This document shows positions 59,326-64,000 of a stretch of DNA of 64,000 bases, piece by piece. This DNA is from Helicostylum pulchrum (Eukaryota > Mucoromycota > Mucoromycetes > Mucorales > Mucoraceae), in the NCBI GenBank assembly GCA_025677825.1, contig JAIXMO010000008.1, forward strand, positions 1 to 64,000, read 5' to 3'. Every line of letters begins with the position of its first letter. The stretch's first letter is position 1. A program made the translations under genes and the position numbers. The notes under the pieces are model-generated. The model worked only from the letters and a program-made list of their open reading frames with translations. It ran no database searches and was not told the DNA's origin.

Positions 59326-60892
59326 TATGAATCACGACCCAAGAAGAGAATTAGGCTCCTCTGAAAGCCTTAGATTAGTACATAAATACCTCAAGTTTTC
59401 TTTAAATGCTACTTTCAACCATTTCTTATTCAAGGAGAAAGATAATATTGTCCAGGAATCCGAATACATTATGGTCTCAATGCTTTTTATCTTATGAAGC
59501 ATTGTATAAATATATAATCAAGCCAATTCTAATATAAGACCTACAGCAAAAATACAAAATTTGCCCAATAAAGACGCATCCGTAACATTTAAAAATATTT
59601 TCATTACTGCTACAGCTATCAATGAAAGCACCAATAATTATATTCTTGCAGTAGGTGATTTTGCTGAAGATGCAAGAAGTTTGATTACTGACTCCTCCTC
59701 CGCCTCCGCCTCATTCTCATCCTCCTCCTCATCCTCAACATAATCCTCCTCCTCCTCCTAACGCAAATAATATCTATACAATTTTATAGAACAAAACATC
59801 CTATTTAATTGGTTTGAACAATATCAGTGCTAGCCAGTTAGAATTCGTAAAGTTATGCTTATCCAGCACTATTACTTTGCTAAATCACGAACATGTTGAA
59901 ATTTACTAAGAAAGTTTATCTTGTACTTCTTACAAGTACATCTTTGATTCCGCTAGTATTGCCAAATCAAATTTGAAACCAATCGACACGCAACTTATTT
60001 CCAATTTGTTTGTACAGTTGCTCGAATTCCAGTTTGATCGTGAATATGATAGAATTACAACTTTTCTGGATGACACAAACTCAACTGAAAAGGATAAAAA
60101 AAGTGACAGTTACAAAGTATCGCGCGTTGTTAGTTCCGTAGTTGAAAGTTAGAAGAAGATCAACGGGCATCATTATCAGAAATGACTTACGTACGTAAAT
60201 TATTTAAAATTTTAGAGATATTGTTTAAAGACGAAGATGTAGACATTTACGATGATGGTGAACTTCTTTCTTAGGCAACACAGCGTACAGCTGCATTAAG
60301 TGGAGAAGAAGACGAAGGAAGGAAGATTGTCATAATGGCAAAATCAAAATATGGTAATGTACTTTTAGAGCTTTGCTCTATCAAGTTTAAAGTGCAAGGT
60401 GCTGACGACACTACATTTATGCGTCAACAATCAAAAAACATTCGAACAAATATTTGTATTCTTGATAAAATTAACAATATTAAAAAGAAGTTGAAATATA
60501 TCTTGTATATGGATCGGAAGGGTAGGGAAGATTACCTCGCTTTACTTTATCAACATAACGATATTGTGATTTACCAGCATATTCTATTTATTGCACTGAT
60601 CGACCGAAAAAAAAAAATTGGATGTTTTATACATACCAAAGAATTTCGTCGAACTTGATACTTTCAATACAGCTTTAGAAAGGCTTAGGATGCGGAAAAA
60701 CCTAGTCATAAGACTAAATAACGAATCAAAATTAGTCGTACACTTAGAGGAGAGCAGGTACGTCATTACCGAAGTAAGTTCATCGCATACTGTAAAAAGG
60801 AGCCCACCTCGACCACTCTACCAAATGCCTACAATAACACCTTTTTCTACGCTTACACATAAAAGAACGCGAAAAATGATGGAAAATTCATA
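59326..60892 (+). pseudogene. Large broken gene of an unrecognised protein
   Basis: Protein-like pieces follow in order on +. MNHDPRRELGSSESLRLVHK comes first (57 codons to a stop at 59497). Next is NKDASVTFKNIFITATAINE with a long Ser run ending in a stop at 59741-59743, then ISASQLEFVKLCLSSTITLL and DTQLISNLFVQLLEFQFDRE. MTYVRKLFKILEILFKDEDV follows, with a stop near 60274, then ALSGEEDEGRK and YGNVLLELCSIKFKVQGADD. After a frameshift near 60610 the last pieces are LYIPKNFVELDTFNTALERL and TLTHKRTRKMMENS with the final stop. At least three stops and one shift make it non-functional. The conserved-looking pieces imply a protein of roughly 480 residues; I do not recognise the family, which may be an expanded lineage-specific one. 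Confidence 0.6.
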
Positions 60893-61144
60893 ATTGTTTA
60901 TGTTTATAATTAGTATTACTATTGTTATTGAAATTAGTTAATAAACATTGTCTTAACTTTTCTATTTTCTTCGTATATTTATTTTTATTTTGATAATGAG
61001 CTATTTAAAAAGACCTGAACTAAAAAAGAAGAAGAAGCACTTCATTTCCGTTACAAAAAAAAAGCTTAAAACTTAAAAAGTCATTTTTTTATTAGAATGC
61101 GAAGATTATTTTCGCTTGATAAATTAGTAAGGAGAGTATCATAA

Positions 61145-62406
61145 CTATTTTTGGTTAATAGAGGCGGCGATTTGGACACTAGGAACTTGTTGGTTGAATA
61201 CAACATAGTTGTTCTTCAAGAAAGTATCACCGAGAATGGCGAAAGGAAGACCAGCATAACCGAAAGAAGCGAAACAGGTAGATCCTTGCTTCTCAAAGAT
61301 AAGCGAGTCAACAGGGACGTTGAAAGTAGCACCACCCATGGTGAAGATAAGAGGCTTGAAGCTAGAAGTGTCACAGTTAATGATGAAAGTACCATCACCG
61401 TTATCCTTAGCACTGTAAACAGCGGCAACCTTCTTGGCCATAGCGTCAGTGAAGAGTAAAAGGGTGGTTCCGGTATCGAGAATACCACTGAAAGAAGAAG
61501 CAACGGTGTTGGTTCCAACCTTGACGCTGGAAACAGAGACACCCCAATAACCTTGAGAACTATCAACGGGAATAGTGGTTAAAGAACCAGTGAACTTGGT
61601 GGTATCATAGCCACCGAAGAGATATTCACCTCCACCGCCTTGGCTAGCCTTACCGAGATGGACACCATAAACAGGAGAAGAGATCAAACCTTGACTGATT
61701 AAGTTATCAACGGGAGTCTTGATACCGGCAACAGTGGTGATGGTGTTGAAACCGAGACCGAGAAGGCCGTCAATAGGATCAGAAGCGAAACTGCTGGATT
61801 CTCTCTTAGCTAACTCAATGATTTGACCCTTAATAGCAAGACCGCCAAGGGTAACAGTATCCTTGGCTAAGATACCACTGGCGTTAGATCCATCACCGTA
61901 AGAGATAGACCAAGCACGACCGTCGGCAGCATAGGTGCTAGACTTGCTAGAGTCATAACGGGTATGGCTGGTACAAGAAGAACATAAAGTGGAAGCTAAC
62001 GTGTTTCAAGTTAGTACAAACAAAAAATATTAAAAAAAATTAATTGTAATATAATAAACTTACCAACCCACAAATCAGAAGAACCAGTATCGAAATTAAT
62101 TTTGAAAGTTTGAGGAGGAGTACCAATTTGGACATCACCGTAGTATTCAATATCATTTCCGTAATCAACGACGGGAACTTTACCAGAACCACCGTCAGTA
62201 GTGATGCCACCGGGAATACCCTTAAGAGGGTTGATAAGCTTCTTGTTAAACTTGGCAGAAGCCTTGGAAACGGCAGCCTTAGCATTGGCTTGATAATCAC
62301 TGTTCTTTTTCAAAGGAACGGAAAGTTTTTTGCCACCAGGGGCGGCGTCGACTGCAAGAGTCATGACAACAAGTGCGACACAAGATGAGACAAGAGTGAA
62401 TTTCAT
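61145..62406 (-). CDS. Secreted pepsin-like aspartic protease (rhizopuspepsin type)
   Basis: Two exons on the minus strand: 62406-62064 and 61995-61145; 397 residues, the usual length for Rhizopus/Mucor pepsins. A signal peptide (about 21 residues) and a Lys/Ala-rich propeptide of about 55 residues precede the mature enzyme near [20 protein letters not shown]. Both catalytic triads are intact: FDTGSSDLW (Asp ~106) and ILDTGTTLL (Asp ~288). The flap tyrosine lies in SISYGDGS. It is an acid endopeptidase of family A1, made as a zymogen and secreted. The intron follows DLWVG, right behind the first active-site motif. A TATA-like box lies about 75 bases upstream. Confidence 0.97.
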
Positions 62407-62480
62407 TGGTAAGAAAAAGATTGGAATTGAATTGATTTAAAGATAATAAAAAAAATAATTGAAGAGGTTAACAAAGCTAC

Positions 62481-62488
62481 TATTTATA
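62481..62488 (-). promoter_or_regulatory. TATA-like box of the aspartic protease gene
   Basis: TATAAATA on the minus strand, about 75-82 bases before the ATG at 62406. Confidence 0.5.
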
Positions 62489-63649
62489 TGAAAAATAAAT
62501 TGACGTGTAGCATAGTTGTGTAAAAGAATGTTTGATCTTCCTTTAAGGATCTGTATTTCTTTTTTCATCTAGTATTTCTTATTTAAACTTGTCTTTTAAC
62601 CAAATACAGACTTTTCATCTTAAAACATGGTGTAGACACTACAAATGCGAAGGTGTGTATTACCCGTTGCATTAATATTAACGTGCATTTATATTGAGTA
62701 CATGCATAAGTAGATAAGTGTCGTGTGTACAACGCGGGAATCGGTCAAACCTGGTATCGACTTAATGCAGTTAATAATACACAAGAACCCAAAATCGTGC
62801 ATATGCAATTATAATAATATACAATTTACTGGGTCAAATATTAAAAGTGAAAAAATATGCAAATACAATTAAAATGCCTTTTTTATTTCATTTTCGCTAT
62901 TATTGGAAATTTATTCAGTATTTGATATAAAATGATAATCACGCGTAAAGGACATTTGTACTATCAAAGTTACACGACAACGGTATAAAAGAGAGCATGT
63001 GCCCCCCCTAAAATGATCGCATTTTATGGTAGCACATTCTTTGAGTCTATCTCATTGAACAAATTAGTACTTTATGCCCTTTTTAAGGGATTTTTTTTTC
63101 GTACAACGGTTTAGGGAAATAATCTTTTAACTCTTCTTTCCGCTTATATGGCATCTCTTTTTTTTTTCTGGAAAAAAGGAACATACACAGTTATAATATT
63201 CATGTACAACAATATTTTCAGAAATTATAGGTACTTTCCGAGTAATATTTTTCTACAGGTACAGGTAAGTTTTTATTTGAACTTCGAGATACGATCAACA
63301 GATAGTTATCTGGTAGTAACCAAACGAGTGCACGAGCTTTTTCTTATAAAAAAATAAAAAAATAAATGATCTCATTGGCAAAGAAACCTATTGGCTACCG
63401 TAATTATCTCGTAAATCATTTAACCATTTTGTTTTTTATAAGACGAACATACCCGGGTGTGTAGCCAAGTAAATTGAATGTCAGAAAAACTTTCATGTCA
63501 TGGCATAATATTTTAAAGTAAATGCGCGTTTTTTTTTTGGGCTCAATAATCCACAAGTTTATTAATGAAATGAAATACTAGGGATGGGTTATTTACACTA
63601 AAAGAAAAAAAAATTACTGTACTCGATGGCCCTTTTTATACGTATAAAA
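62489..63649. other. Protease upstream region and spacer
   Basis: No gene recognised. A short open frame at 63148-63357 (+) has no features. The part near 62490-62900 is the likely regulatory region of the secreted protease. Confidence 0.5.
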
Positions 63650-64000
63650 TTAGAAAGACATTCCCTTTCCTTCAATAGAAACCTTAGGTGTAGTTCTCTT
63701 GGGACCTGTCTTGATGGAACGCATAGTGTTATTTAATCTCTTAAAGGTATTATCAGGCTAAAAGGAAAAAAAAGGGTATATGTTGGTACTTGATTGATTT
63801 TTGGTTCACAAAATAGATCAACTTACTCTGGCACCTCTACTCTTATCAGCTCTAATTGTACTTTGAGGTACGACATCGTAATCTGCAGCAACGGCCATAG
63901 GAATACGTACATGTAATCTGTTATCGCGTCTATAGATAGTTGTTTTTAGTGGGTGCTACAAAATGATCGATACTATTAGTACAAACCTGTCCTCCTCAGG
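63650..64000 (-). CDS. 3' part of an unidentified gene, cut by the window edge
   Basis: Minus-strand exons 63757-63650, 63929-63827 and an upstream exon from 63987 to beyond the window. The joined tail reads EEDRRDNRLHVRIPMAVAAD, then YDVVPQSTIRADKSRGARPD, then NTFKRLNNTMRSIKTGPKRT and a stop after EGKGMSF. I placed the acceptor of the middle exon after CTATAG at 63930 because the nearer TTGTAG site leads to a stop in the frame coming from the upstream exon. The tail is basic and lacks membrane segments; I do not recognise the family. Confidence 0.65.

Overview
The window is eukaryotic nuclear DNA and almost certainly from a mucoralean fungus (Mucoromycota; Mucor/Rhizopus relatives). It is AT-rich with many poly-A/poly-T tracts, and its genes carry several short GT-AG introns of roughly 45-90 bases. 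Gene content fits: two Rhizopus-type GH18 chitinases with a CBM19-like module, a rhizopuspepsin-type aspartic protease, and a membrane-anchored GH9 enzyme. All identifications come from translating and splicing the sequence by eye; no database was searched.

Layout. 0.99-2.97 kb: chitinase 1 (+). 5.8-6.9 kb: short Zn(II)2Cys6 regulator of the Ert1/AcuK type (-). 10.5-11.25 kb: uncharacterised, possibly WWE-like protein (-). 12.8-14.9 kb: graveyard of TnpB/Fanzor-like RNA-guided-nuclease relatives, with one rather complete but broken copy on + and a C-terminal scrap on -, separated by a 37-bp minisatellite. 15.3-19.7 kb: Doa10/MARCH6 ER ubiquitin ligase (-, ten exons). 21.3-22.05 kb: small DUF4870-like membrane protein (+). 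22.3-24.2 kb: RhoGEF (-). 26.5-28.4 kb: FACT subunit Pob3 (+). 28.9-31.2 kb: NuA4 subunit Epl1 (+). 31.5-33.5 kb: chitinase 2 (-). 33.5-37.5 kb: gene-poor, with a MITE-like palindromic element. 37.5-41.9 kb: same-strand trio on -, GH9, Swc5 and an OSBP/Kes1-like lipid-transfer protein. 43.0-44.3 kb: decayed mobile-type coding sequence. 45.4-47.1 kb: TEF1 (-) with a probable leader intron. 47.4-49.2 kb: mitochondrial ABC1/ADCK kinase (-), divergent from 49.4-51.3 kb, a mitochondrial adenylate-kinase-like protein (+), which converges on 51.36-52.52 kb, an ADAL-type deaminase (-). 54.5-55.7 kb: arrestin-like adaptor (-). 55.7-59.3 kb: gene-poor. 59.3-60.9 kb: large pseudogene (+). 61.1-62.4 kb: aspartic protease (-). 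63.65 kb to the window edge: 3' part of an unidentified gene (-).

How the genes relate. Most are housekeeping genes with no operon logic. Three themes recur: chromatin (Pob3, Epl1, Swc5 within 14 kb), secreted or surface hydrolases (two chitinases, GH9, aspartic protease; three of them have TATA-like boxes close upstream), and mitochondrial/nucleotide functions packed tightly at 47-52.5 kb. The accessory signal is the set of degraded mobile elements, above all the eukaryotic TnpB/Fanzor-like remnants at 12.8-14.9 kb. No intact transposase, CRISPR array, rRNA or tRNA gene was found.
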